Positions 11,842 to 23,052 of a DNA stretch of 64,000 nt are shown here, in pieces; the first letter of the stretch is position 1; every line of letters starts with the position of its first letter. The notes below the pieces were generated by a model, which was given only the letters and a program-made list of their open reading frames with translations, did not search any database and was not told the origin of the DNA. A program made the translations under genes and the position numbers. The stretch is from Antitrichia curtipendula (taxonomy: Eukaryota; Streptophyta; Bryopsida; Hypnales; Leucodontaceae), in the NCBI GenBank assembly GCA_951230915.1, contig OX579634.1, positions 50,667,570 through 50,731,569 of the forward strand, read 5' to 3'.

Positions 11842-12204
11842 GGGCCGCTTTATACCTAGAGGCCATTCCCCATGAGGCCAATTCCCCATGAAGCCAATTG
11901 CACAAAATTCAATCGATCGGATTTGTTAAAAGAAATTTTAAAAAGAATTTAACTTTTTTTTAATTGAAATCTGACATTGGACCACAAGCCAAGAATTGGC
12001 CTTCCATTTTTTGTGCATCCAATTCATCAGGTTTGGGCCATGTCTGATCATGTCTTTTTTGAATAAAAATTTAATTCCACCAAATTGGCCCAGCCTCTAG
12101 GTGTAAAGAGGTTTAGACTGATTTCAGCCTTTTGTCCAATCAGAAGTGAGGATTTGGGGCCTCTTACATAACAAATTGTCTCGGCATCTAGGTGTAAAGC
12201 GGCC
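11842..12204. mobile_element. MITE-like element with GGGCCGCTTT termini
   Basis: The left end 'gggccgctttatacctaga' matches the reverse complement of the right end ('tctaggtgtaaagcggcc'). An inner 'cctctaggtgtaaagaggt' repeats the motif. It abuts the TTAA of the neighbouring piggyBac-like relic. The superfamily is unassigned. Confidence 0.5.
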
Positions 12205-12690
12205 TTAATCCCTAAAGGACCATTGTCCCTTTCGGAGGTAAATGGGAATTTTGTCAGATACCTACGGGCTAAAATTTTGTCCTGATTTTTAAAAAAAAAT
12301 TTGAATATAGAAAATTGATTAGCGTTGTGGGAATAAATAAAAATTTAAATCAGTGCCCGAGAACAAAAGCTCTACCCCAAATAGCTCGGAACTTGGAAGG
12401 GGGGAAGAGCCAAAGAGTGGGCAGCAAAAAAAGATTAAATAATTAAAATTGAATATAAAATAAAAAAAATCCTCATAGATTATATTTTTGTATATCTTGA
12501 AAGCTTTTATTCATTCCATTTGGATTTGTTATGAGAAAGTTATGGACAATCTTATTTTTCGGGCAATTAGTGCATGTTCTTGGAAAAATAACTTGTATGA
12601 TTCATTTCTGAATTTTTTTGTTACAATTTTTCAAAAAATAAATTCCACATGATTTAGTGTGCTTGCTAGAACATTGCCCCCTTGCCAGTG
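12205..12690 (-). mobile_element. piggyBac-like relic, truncated (subfamily I, reversed)
   Basis: It begins TTAATCCCTAAAGGACC and then follows the order of the reversed copy at 47640 ('gagcaaaagctctac'-like segment, 'tggacaatctta', 'gcaattagtgcat', 'tgcttgctagaacat'). Similarity is lost near 12690 and there is no second terminus. Confidence 0.6.
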
Positions 12691-12997
12691 TTACCAAACC
12701 AACTGAGAAGCATTTTGTCCATTCAATACAAATGTGATCTTTAATTGAGAAAGAGAGGATTATACAGTAGAACCTCTCTAAAGTCTAAACCGATTGGTCC
12801 CTGACCGGTCTGACATGGTCTGACAATATTACATTAGGGAGGTTTATTTGCTTACAAAGGGTCATTTTTAGTCATAACTTTTGTTATGGAAACAAGTTCG
12901 TGACTGGTCTGACAAGATTACCTTATAGAGGTTTATTTGCTTATGGAGGATCAACTTAGGGAGGTCCTATTGTATTATGTTGTACAAGGTTAGGTTC

Positions 12998-13923
12998 TTA
13001 ACCCCTAAAATACCAAGGCAGTTTCTGACTCCAAAATCACTGAAAACTGCCATTTCTGCTGCGATCACTCTCTAAACGATTATTTTTTTTTTTAGAATCC
13101 AACCGTAGGATCTTGAACTTCATTTGTCTTAGATCATGTGGTAAAATTTTTATGAAGTTTGACTATACTGATTGTAAGATATTAGCATTTGAAGTTGGAA
13201 AAAGAATTTTTTTTGAATTGCGGCCTGCAATTTCAGATGACTTTGACGGCCATTTGTGTATTTTTTTGCACTACACACCATAAAATTAAATTTTTTTGTG
13301 TTGCACATTTGAGTTGAGAGTTTGGGAAAAAAATTTTAGAACGTCAAAACTTGATTTTCACATATAAAAAAATTGTTAAGTAGAAGTAGGTCCAAAATTG
13401 AACAAAACACTAAACTGTTAATAGCTCTTAGGTGGAATTAAAACACCATAATCCCAATGGTGGGATTGTTCTTGTAAACAAACTTTACCTTCTCAAAAAA
13501 AAAAAAATTGAAAAAAATTGAAAATTACCTTCAGAAATGAATTTTAAAAGTTTTTTTTTTAGACGCTTAGATTGCCCGAAAAACAAGATTGTCCATAACT
13601 TTCTTATAGTGAGTCCAAATAGAATGAATCAAAGCTTCAAATGTAGACAAAAACATGATCTTTCAGCCAAAAAATTTGAAAAAAAATTCAATTCAATTCA
13701 ATTTTTTTTTTTTTTTCTGCTGAGCGACCTGCTATTTTAACTTCGGGTGGCATAACTTTTGCTCCCAGGCACCGATTGAAAAAAAAATTATATTTTTAGA
13801 AAGCTAATGTGATTTCCCATCTTCAAAAAAAGTTTCAAAAAATGAGGTCAAAATTTCAGGTCGCACGAGCCTGCCCAAAATCCCAAGTGTCCCCCGAGGG
13901 GACTTTGGTAGTTTATGGGTTAA
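12998..13923 (+). mobile_element. piggyBac-like element, copy 3 (subfamily I)
   Basis: The left terminus is TTAACCCCTAAAATACCAAGG; the right terminus has drifted to TTTATGGGTTAA. The interior matches copies 1 and 2. It ends about 110 bp before the first surviving exon of the NAL1-like pseudogene, so it occupies the place where that gene's 5' exon should be. Confidence 0.82.
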
Positions 13924-14332
13924 CGTGAGCTCAGCAATGAACCAAAAAGGACTCTCTGACTTTGACATTCTTGATTTCAGAAAACAACGTAACATTATAA
14001 TGTCATATAACTTTCAAAGGTTACCTATGTAGTGGAATTCTCTTACTTTGGAGTTCCTGCGGCAATCCCAAAGGAGCAAATGTTCTCAAAGGTTCTGGAC
14101 GGGCTTAGGGGAATGGATGCCAATATCGGATCAGGCACGCAGGTAATGCCGGCTCTCCTTCTGACCTAATTTTCATGTTGTTCAGGAGTTGGAAAATATT
14201 ATTTAGGAAGCTTCAAGGAAAGCAAGGAAATGTATGTATCGAAAGTAGAAATCGTGCCCTACGTTTTTTAATACATTTTTGAATGATACGAATATGTTTT
14301 TGAAAGTTACTACAATCGGCTGTACTGATTTA

Positions 14333-14492
14333 TCGTATTAGTGAGGGCACAATATTAGTGTCACTATAAAAAAAAAATTGTGTGGAAATTAGTACGGAGT
14401 ACAATACAGTATTATTTCAATCTGTAGTAAATCAAAATAGTGTCACTTTGGTAAATTTGTGTCACACACACTAATTGGATAAATCAGTGTAC
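14333..14492. mobile_element. MITE-like inverted repeat in pseudogene intron
   Basis: The left 'actgatttatcgtattagtg' and right 'cactaattggataaatcagt' are inverted repeats flanking about 120 bp. It lies inside the first visible intron of the NAL1-like gene. No target duplication is certain. Confidence 0.45.
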
Positions 14493-16198
14493 TATGAGCT
14501 TCCAACGTGGACTTTCTTCTTTTAGCTTGGACGCTCAGAATTTAAGATAATATATTTCAGTGAATGGAGACATTGTGAGTCCTGAAGGAATACTTTTAGT
14601 CCAGATCAGCTGTGGGTCTCTCTGATGAGCTAATTGATAAAAGTCTTATTGACATACTAGTGATTGTTTTACATAACATCATTGTAAATGAGTGTGCACT
14701 CTCACATGGTAGTAGCCCGTTCACTTTCGGGTCATGATGTGCATCTGTTCTTTGTGTTCTTAAATTTTTCTTCTATTTTATTTTATTTTTGCAGGTGGCA
14801 AGTCAGGAGACCTATGGTACCCTTGGAGCCTTAGTTCAGAGTCAAATTGGTCTACGTGAACTTGGCTTCATCACCAACCGCCATGTTGCTGTGGATTTGG
14901 ACTTCCCTTGTCAGAAGATGTTTCACCCCTTGCCACCAAATCTGGATCCAGGGGTGCCCTTGGGTTCTGTAATGAGAGCCACGTCTTTTGTGAAAGATGA
15001 TCTGTGGTATGGTATTTTTGTTGGCGTGAATCCAGGTCCAATATCTCCCTTTTCTCCCTTTTCTCCCTTTCCGAAACTCTTGTTTTCTATTTCTATTACC
15101 TAAATTTGCATATTTCATGACCTTCAATGGGGATTTCCAATGCATACACTCGATATGGGATGTTCAAAATGACTGATGTTTCAGTCCTAGAATTTGCGGT
15201 TTATTTGACTCCTCTCACTGACTTTTTAAGCTTAATTTTTTGCACACAAAAACCTTTGTGAGAGCAGATGGAGCCTTCATTCCGTTTTCTGAAACGTTTG
15301 ACATCTCGAAGGTGACGACCTCCATCAAAGAAGTCGGAACTGTGGGCAAAGTCTACAAGGTCGACTTGCAAGCCCCCATAGGAAGCATAGTGGGCAGACA
15401 AGTGGTGAAAGTGGGGCGGAGCTCGGGGTGTACCAAGGGGGTGATTTTGGGGTATGCTATAGAGTACAATGATGAGAATGGGTTCTGTTTCTTAACGGAC
15501 TTTCTGATTGTCGGTGAAAATAAAAAAAGTTTTGACCTGGAAGGGGACAGCGGCAGTTTGATTTTGCTGACTGACGAGAAGGATGAGCAACACCTGCAAC
15601 CGGTGGTACAGCAAATTGTGGCCGTCTGAAACTTCGAACGGATCATGGACCTGAAAACTGGACAAGTGGGGTGGATCTCGGTCGTTTGCTAGACATCCTT
15701 CAACTCGACATCATAACAACAGAAAAAGAGTTACAAGGTACGTTTGCCCTTACCTTTAAATTATATCACGTACCTATGAATTACTTAGTCTATGTGCTGT
15801 TAGCACTTTACAAACACATGAAAAGAAATATCACTACGATGCCTATTGGAGGTAGGAGACCCTATTTGTGCCACAATTTAGAAGTCACCCTATTTGTGCC
15901 ACGATGTGTATTATAATGTAGGATTGTAAGGTAGGAGACCCTCAATTTAGAACTCACCCTATCTGTGCTATCTGTGCCACCTTCTATTAGTAGTGTACAT
16001 TTCAAGCTTTCAAATGCACTCTTGGACAATAGCCCATTGTACTTGGACAATGGTTATGATTTTCATGCACTGTATAACAGACTTTCAGTGAAATAGAAAT
16101 TCTATCCCCATTTAAATTGCACTTTCTGCAGTACAATAAATCAAAATAGCCGCATTTTTGAACCTGTAAATCCACGGTCTGTAGGGTTTACCGTTTTT

Positions 16199-16323
16199 CA
16201 GGTTTCAGGTTACAGGTTTCAGGTTACAGGTTTCAGGTTACAGGTTTCAGGTTACAGGTTTCAGGTTACAGGTTTCAGGTTACAGGTTACAGGTTTAGGG
16301 TTTTAGGGTTATAGGGTTATAGG
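16199..16323 (+). repeat. 7-bp periodic, telomere-like interstitial repeat
   Basis: Alternating 7-mers ggtttca and ggttaca repeat about a dozen times and then grade into ggtttag/gggtttt/agggtta units that resemble the plant telomere repeat TTTAGGG. It sits in the last intron of the NAL1-like pseudogene, about 100 bp before the final exon. Confidence 0.85.
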
Positions 16324-17224
16324 GCTTATTGTTCATGCTGCAAGGGAAGGGAAGGGTGTTTAGAGTTTCAAGGTCTAGGCTTACCCACCACCACCACCTT
16401 GTGTGTGTCTGTTCGTTCGCAGAGGCCATCATGCTGCAAGGCCGCCTCGAGTCCTCCGGCAAGCCCCCTTCTTCCCCCTCCTGGCTCGACCGCGCCTCCC
16501 CCCCGAAAGAACATCTCCGCCCTTCCGCGCCATCCCTAGGTCCCTCCAGTGAAGAGCCCGAGACCGAAGTGATGAACCTGTTGTCCTCTGCCAGCATTGG
16601 CCACCACCTGCATCCCCATCCCCTTCCCCCAGCTCGAGAGTCCATGGACGACTTGGCCGACGACGATCTGAGCATGCGCTTGGCCGGGCCTTCCTTGATG
16701 ACCAGCGTCCACGCTTTGTCACCACCCAAAGGGCACCCGGACAAGGAAGAATCGCGCAGCAGGGGCACCAAAGCGTGCAAGCTGTAGTAGCTGCAGCTGG
16801 TTGAGGGTGTTGGGGAGGTAGATGTTGTAGCATATTTATTAGGTTGGTTTTTTGGCGGGGCTTATTAATTAGACTGTGATTCAGTTGTGGATTTTTCATG
16901 TGGTAATTTAAGCTGCTAATCACATTTGTATTTTTATCCAAGGTTGTGGTTGTGGTTGTGCTGGTTGCTCGGATATGGGATGAGCTTGTCTTGCCGCTTT
17001 CTGATTTCTGGGTTGGCAAGCTTGACGGATGCAGAAAGCTTGATATCCACCCTTGTGCCACTTTGTGGTTGCTGTGCCACACTTGTGCGGCACATTTTCA
17101 AAGTTTGAAATGTACGTTCTTTGAACGCTTCACAAGAGTAAGTAGTAGTAACTAAAATGTGATTTGTGAGACTTCAAACAAGGAGAGACTTCAATAATAA
17201 TTAGGTTTTTGTTATTGGTTGTAC

Positions 17225-17880
17225 TCCTCTACATGCGCTACATCAAGGTAGTATTGAGCAACATGCTCACAAAAAGTTAAGAAAGCGTCTCTGTTTCCTT
17301 CATTCACAAACTCTCTTCTCTATGTAAACTCACTCATGTAGGTTTCTAGGTATTTGGGTGTGTTATACTTCAAGGATTTTTCGATAGCATCCAAGTTCCT
17401 TTTGTAGAATTTGTGGAAGCTCCATTAGTAGGATCTATGAAGAATTGAGAGTAATTCACTTTGAGATGCTCATAACCTAATTGATTCAATCAAGTAGTGT
17501 CATATGCCCTCCAACAATCACTTATGATTGTTGTGCCTCTCTCAATATGCTCCCACGATAGGTTTGTTAGAGTTTCCTTGGTTCTGTTAGGAACTATAGC
17601 AATAAACATGGATCATACATTTCCTCTTTGAATCCTTCCAAACACCCACTATCCCATCTCTTCTTGCTCCTCTATTGTACATCCTCTTTCCAAACTTGCT
17701 CTCATCAATCTCTACTATTTCTACTATCTTGTCCTATTAAGAGAAACTATCTTTCTCATTTCTTTTTGTTGTAGAGCTTTGTTGCAAATATCTCTACAAA
17801 AATTGTACCAATCCACCAAAGTATTCTTGTTTGTATAAGAATCCACTGTTGTAGATGCTTGAAAGAAGTACCTGCTCCAA
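17225..17880 (-). pseudogene. Merlin/ISXO2-type (IS1595-like) DDE transposase, decayed
   Basis: Minus-strand fragments in different frames line up in the order of this transposase family: NTLVDWYNFCRDICNKAL, then VEIDESKFGKRMYNRG with the first catalytic Asp in IDESK, GIVGVWKDSKRK, a frame change, then NRTKETL and TTIISDCWRAY with the second Asp, LGYEHLKVNYSQFF, DPTNGASTNSTKGTW, and a tail resembling YMSEF..RREF. At least one frameshift (near 17590) and stop codons (after RAYDTT and in the tail) make it non-functional. The DESKFGKRKYNRG-type block and the SDCW..Y block are characteristic of DDE_Tnp_IS1595 proteins. The boundaries are approximate, and the element's termini were not found. Confidence 0.82.
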
Positions 17881-18834
17881 CTGTACATGATAGTGAGCAT
17901 ATTTTGGAAAGAGAGGTGAGAAGAAGAGAAGGTGTCTTTTCTTAGAGAAAGAGCAACTCTACATCCCTTGACTGTGCACCTCCACCTATAGTAGGAATAA
18001 AGCCTCTCTCTTCTGCTCTCTGGGAAATAATCCCTAAAAAATCAACCCAAGTGAGCTACAATTGGGCTTCCATTGAACTTACAAATAGTGTTGCAAAAAA
18101 AACTTGCCAAAAGAGCTCCAGAAACATGCAAACAAAAGAAGCTCTACTGTAGAATTGACTCTATTTTATTGGGAAAAATTTCTTGGAAGTCCTGAGGGCT
18201 TCTAAGAAAATTTCTGAAGTTTGTTGAAGTCTCCAAATAGTAGGTGCAACCTCTTGATCATGGGTCCGAATCTGATGGGTCCCCCATACTAGGACCTTGC
18301 CATTCTTTATATATAGTAGCACAAAGAAGGTGGCTTACTTAAAGCCTATTTTCATGTGGCATTTAACAACAGTTATAAAATCATAATACCTCCATCAAAT
18401 GCAAAATATTGCAAGTTTTATGGAAGATGCATATATGTATCCAATTCATCACAAAAATGCAATGTCCTTGAATATAACCACATTGCGTAACAGAATGCAA
18501 TTGCCAAATTCTTCCATTCTAAAAATCTACACCTTGACTTTGCATATAATTTGAATGCACTCCATTTTCTCAAGCAACACCAGAGGTGCAACAAGATTGA
18601 CAGACACTCTTACATAATGGTGCATGTAGGAGCACCTTATATAATACCACTTCCACTAAATGGAAATCTTCATATTTGATGGTTTTAGTTTTTCAAAATT
18701 CTCGGCAACTCTCGTTGAAGAATCACTCTTATGCCCTTTGGTATAGGTTTTATCTGCCTACCATGCAAGACACTAACTAGACTTGGTAGATAGCAAAGAG
18801 CATCTCTGTGAATGTTGCACATCTAATATCATGC
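17881..18834. other. unassigned AT-rich stretch
   Basis: It probably contains the 5' flank of the Merlin-type element. No ORF, RNA gene or clear terminus could be supported. Confidence 0.35.
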
Positions 18835-19658
18835 TTAACCCCTAAAAATGCTATAACTTCCATGATTGTGTTTTCACTATAAATGCTTGAAAAACTGCCA
18901 TTTTTGGTACAAGTACCCAATTTTTGAAAAAAATCTTTTTTGACACATGTAACCATAGGATCTTATATTATGCTAACTTGAAAACATGTGGTAAAAATTC
19001 AGAAATTTTCACCGCGTGGATTGCAAGATATAAGCATTCACATTCACTGAAATCATTTTTTTGGCCCTGCAAAAAATAGGGCAGCTATACTTCACAAGCT
19101 CACTTTTCGATGAAAAAATGTCCAAAATGGTGGTGCTTATTTGGATTCTTTTCCTAGACAAGTTGGCTACATGCATGAAAAATTTTACTTCATTTGGAAT
19201 TGTACAACATATATGAAAAAATAGTAAGTAGATAGTAGTAGAGAATGATTCAAAATACTAAATTGTCAAGAATTTAATAATGGAATTGAAAAAGGCCAAT
19301 CCCTACAGTGGCAATATTGTAAGAAATAATCTACATTCTATGATTTCATTTTTTTCAAATAATATTGAAAATTGAGTAAGACAAACAACTTCAAAGTTTA
19401 TTTTAGAGTAGAGAATCCATAACTGCCCGCAAACAAAAATCCTCATACCTTTTGACTCATTGATCAAAATGAGATGATTCAAAGCTTTCCACATATATAT
19501 AACTCTAGAGAAGCAATTTCAAATTTTTGTGTTTGAAAAAAATGATGTTTTCTTATCTATCCGGAGTGCCCAGTTACAAAAAAAAGTAATGTATTAGGCC
19601 ATAACTTTTGACATACATTTCCAAATGTCATGAAATTTAGTGCATATGAAAGATATTC

Positions 19659-19860
19659 CATTAGGAAAAATTTTAGCCCTCCAGAAGTCCGCTAAGGAAT
19701 TGATTTACGGGACCCCTTTGGTGCAATTTCACAATGAATAAAAAAATATTAAAAATATTAAAAAAATATAAATCTGATGTGGCATTACTAGTGCCACGTC
19801 AGCACCCAATTTTTAAATATTAAAAAATAATTTTGGATTTTGGATTTTTTCCATATTTGC
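19659..19860 (+). mobile_element. type A CATTAG MITE, 5' part, nested
   Basis: It begins 'cattaggaaaaattttagcc' and follows the intact copies at 43292 and 46243 through 'gtgccacgtcag'. Similarity fades near 'tttgcacc', and the right terminus is missing. Confidence 0.65.
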
Positions 19861-20238
19861 ACCTGAAAGTGACTTGAAGTCTTTCAATCGTCTTTTCACA
19901 TGCCAAATCTAAAAAGTTGGTCAACAAAAAAATATGAGGTCAAAGGACCTAACTTGCATAACCCCAATCAATTTACGGCTTCTTAAAGTATACTCTACAA
20001 ATTCTTTAAATGAATTTCTAATGTGAATTTTCCTCCAAGATCTAGCGTATTTGAGGTTCATTTCCAAGAGCCCTCAACACTACAGAAAGTCAAGATTGCA
20101 ATGGGTACCCTTGCACAAAATCTTGAATAGAAAAATCATAATCAATCATTTTTCAAAATCGGATTTTTGATGCTAAAATTAGACTTCAAAAAGAATTTTT
20201 CAAAAATACAAATTACTAAAAATAGCAAATGGATTAGG

Positions 20239-20340
20239 CAGTAGAGGAGTTTCGGGGGCCTTAGAAGACTGTTTCAGGCCCGTTCTCCAGTCTGCCAAGA
20301 TTCAGGGAACGACGGTACGGGTGTGTTAGATTTTCTTTTT

Positions 20341-20375
<35 letters not shown>

Positions 20376-20552
20376 ACCAAAATATCATGTTAACCAATTT
20401 TTTATTTTGTTTTTTTTCAAAAATGACGTGGCAGTCGCTTGGCCTCGTCAGCCTGGGCTGCCTTGGCCACTTAGCAGTATTCCAACATTCCTGCAGAGTT
20501 CCCACAGTCCGGGAACTCGCAGTCTCTTAGGAGGCCCGAAACTCCTCTAATG
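20239..20552 (+). mobile_element. type B CATTAG MITE, nested
   Basis: The termini 'agtagaggagtttcggg' and 'cccgaaactcctctaatg' are inverted repeats that continue inward (cttagaagactg / cagtctcttag). The core has 'tgacgtggcag' and a long A run at 20341-20373. It lies inside piggyBac-like copy 4. Confidence 0.8.
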
Positions 20553-20616
20553 ATTTTATTTGACTTCAAGGTTTTGTCAACACCAAAATTTGGTGCCTCC
20601 GGCATTTAGGGGTTAA

Positions 20617-23052
20617 TATCACATGCAGGTTGTCACAGCTTGTCCTGGGTGCACGGCACACCAAGTCACACAACACAAGCCACAACATGCCTGAACACAG
20701 TCTGCAATGTTGAATTTAGCATAATTTACAACAAAAATTGAAGCAAATGTGAAGCAAGGCACTGCCTATGGGTTGTCCTTGTTTAGTACTAAGTAAGTGG
20801 ATGAGAGTGTGCCACACATGCTTCTTAAATCATGGAGTTGGCTAAGTACACTTGAAACTGATATCATACGTATTTCTTCTGCTAGACTACATAAAGACCA
20901 TCCAATCTTTGAGATCTAAGGTAACTGACCTTAAATCGCACAGTTAAGCAATTTGGCCTGATTAACATGGGTTTCACTATTATATTGAATTCTTTTTTGT
21001 GGGGTCGCATTGGTTGTCAAAAGGGGATTCTAGATTCTCTTAGAATGCATTTTTTGGACACCGTGTGAATAAATTATAAATTTCCAAAGTGTTGAGAATA
21101 GGTGTACCCAAAAACGATTATAGAGTCATATGAATAGTGGGAGTACATTTTAAGCAAGAATATCCGATGAGCGCTTTTAAGGATTGGGCGATTTTAGGTG
21201 GAGTTACCTTACAACTTCCTAAATGTGCAGGGAGAGGTAGTTTACTACTTTGGATCTTGAGCACTTCTACACTCTAATCCCTTTTATCCCTTATCCATAG
21301 GAAATAATAATATTACAGGACAAATAGTTTGAGATTGAAGAACATCGGTGATGAATTTTTTTAAATTCGATTGTAGATATCTGTTTAAAACATTCATATG
21401 CACATCTTTCCTTCAACAAGCATCTCCAAAAACATTTTTAAAATTCTTTCTATAGAGATTTCACGTACCACGATTTTTCATCACGTATTTTCATACTACT
21501 AAAATCATAACTCCCTTTGTAATATCACAAATGCTACCATTAATAATAGGGGCTCATGCTTGCTATGCTATACATTCATTGTATCACATATTAGTAAAAT
21601 TTTGATATATTTTAATAGAATGCATGATAATGATTTCAATAAGTCTTTGAAATAATTAATTTTAATATTTTGTAAAAATATTTTCAATCATGCATACATA
21701 AAAATAATATTTTCACACTATGTTATATTACAGAAATAGAGAAGTAGTTTGCAATCACCTTTGTAATATCACTTTTACAGCTTTTATGATTTCAAAATTC
21801 TATTGCTACTACCAAATGATTTGAGAAATTTATTCAATTGAAGTGATTTTGGATTTCACAACAATTAAGTTGTTCATGAAGTTTTTGAAATTTACAAGTT
21901 TTTCTTTTTAATTCACCAAGTTTTTGGATTGCCATTGTTCGTAACAATTGAATCAACTTTTGAATGCATTACAATAAATGTGTATCTTTTACAGTATTCA
22001 CCATTGCATATATTTCATTCATCATTCAATAAATTTCTATTGTACATTTCAATATATGCTTATTTATAAACAAAATTATACAAAGATTTTAGTAATGTTT
22101 ATTTGAAGATTTATTGAAATTTTTGTTCTGCATTTTATCTAATACATAAAATTTTTAATAAAATTTTAATGATGAATGCGTAGCATAGCAAGCGCCAACC
22201 GCTAGTACTACTCATAATTATGCAACTATTGAAATATTACAGTTGAATTATGCAATTGTTGAGTAGTATTACTTCATGTTCCAATGATAGGAACAAACTA
22301 AAAAAACGTATTAGGAATGCACATTGAACATACTGAAATCCATTCTTTGAATTCATTTGCCCAATGCATTAATCCTTTAGTGACCGTAGTTGATTTGGCT
22401 GTCAAGCGCAGTTTTTGAATACAAATTCGGAAAAGGGAAATTTCATCACTACTACTCCAAGGAAGTAATCCCAGATCAGATCGTAGGAATTGATGTTGTA
22501 GGCTTTATCCGTAAAAAGAACAAAAAGTGAACATGATTTGACAGTGCAATTTGTTGTGAGTGAAATGCGATGCATTGAAGTAGGTTTCAACTGAAGCAAC
22601 ATAACACATTATTGCCCATAACTTTTGAAACATGCCTCTACAATTCATAGGATTGCTGAGCAATGTTTCTATTATTCCTAGGCGTCAATTTCAAATAGAA
22701 TCACATGAGTTGTTGAATATATATGCGACTTAGAAGGTATGACTTGGGTCGGCCCTCTTGTCTTTAGACAAGCACAACTACCTTGTTGCTGCATAGAATT
22801 CTCTGAAATTGGAATTGTTTGGAGCACATGTTGAATCTCTATTTGCGTTACTCTTTGAGTTTTTTCAAATACCTTATATTGAGGGCAATAAAAGACAAAG
22901 ATTCCAAAATTCAACCAAAAAGTGGTCAACCAATCACTAAAGGGTTAAGGGGCGTCCGGACTTGGCATTATATGTTGAAGTTGCAGGTGCTGGTAGAAGG
23001 GGAATTGTGCCCTCATTTGCATTGTTGTTCTTTCGCTAAAGCCGGTCCTAGA
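20617..23052. other. long unassigned AT-rich intergenic region
   Basis: No gene, RNA or paired termini could be supported. A few 'cataacttttg'-like strings (for example near 22618) resemble interior modules of the piggyBac-like family and may be old relics. Confidence 0.4.

Larger units (their letters stand above)
14033..16787 (+). pseudogene. NARROW LEAF1 (NAL1)-like gene, 5'-truncated pseudogene
   Basis: Plant NAL1-type proteins have a trypsin-like peptidase fold and affect leaf shape and vein patterning. Surviving exons are 14033-14142 (EFSYFGVPAAIPKEQMF), 14795-15035 (VASQETYGTLGAL, then FITNRHVAV with the His), 15250-15737 (ETFVRADGAFIPF, then VVKVGRSSG and LEGDSGSLILL with the Ser, and later SGVDLGRLLDILQLDIITT) and 16423-16787 (EAIMLQGRLES to stop). 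The intron phases fit one another. Three lesions are visible. The exon that should precede 14033 is absent up to the transposon at 12998-13923. The acceptor before 15250 reads AA instead of AG at 15248-15249. About 16 bases encoding the family's GIIWG segment are missing near 15604, which shifts the frame; the old frame resumes with GTANCGRLKLR. The last exon is GC-rich and its family match is weak beyond its first residues. Confidence 0.85.
18835..20616 (+). mobile_element. piggyBac-like element, copy 4 (subfamily II), enlarged by nested insertions
   Basis: It starts TTAACCCCTAAAAATG and ends TTTAGGGGTTAA. The interior up to 19658 is subfamily II ('gcagctatacttcacaagctcac', 'aactgcccgcaaac', 'aggccataacttttgac'). 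The excess length over the usual 0.93 kb is explained by a type A CATTAG MITE fragment from 19659, a type B MITE at 20239-20552, and some unassigned sequence between them. Confidence 0.8.

Noticed and set aside
16295..17082. Long minus-strand ORFs opposite the last NAL1-like exon
   Set aside because: They are antisense to a GC-rich coding exon whose plus-strand frame joins in phase with the preceding NAL1-like exon; the minus frames match nothing recognisable.
20341..20373. Poly(A) tail of a retrotransposed gene
   Set aside because: The A run is internal to a type B MITE with inverted termini on both sides, and similar runs occur at the same place in related MITEs.
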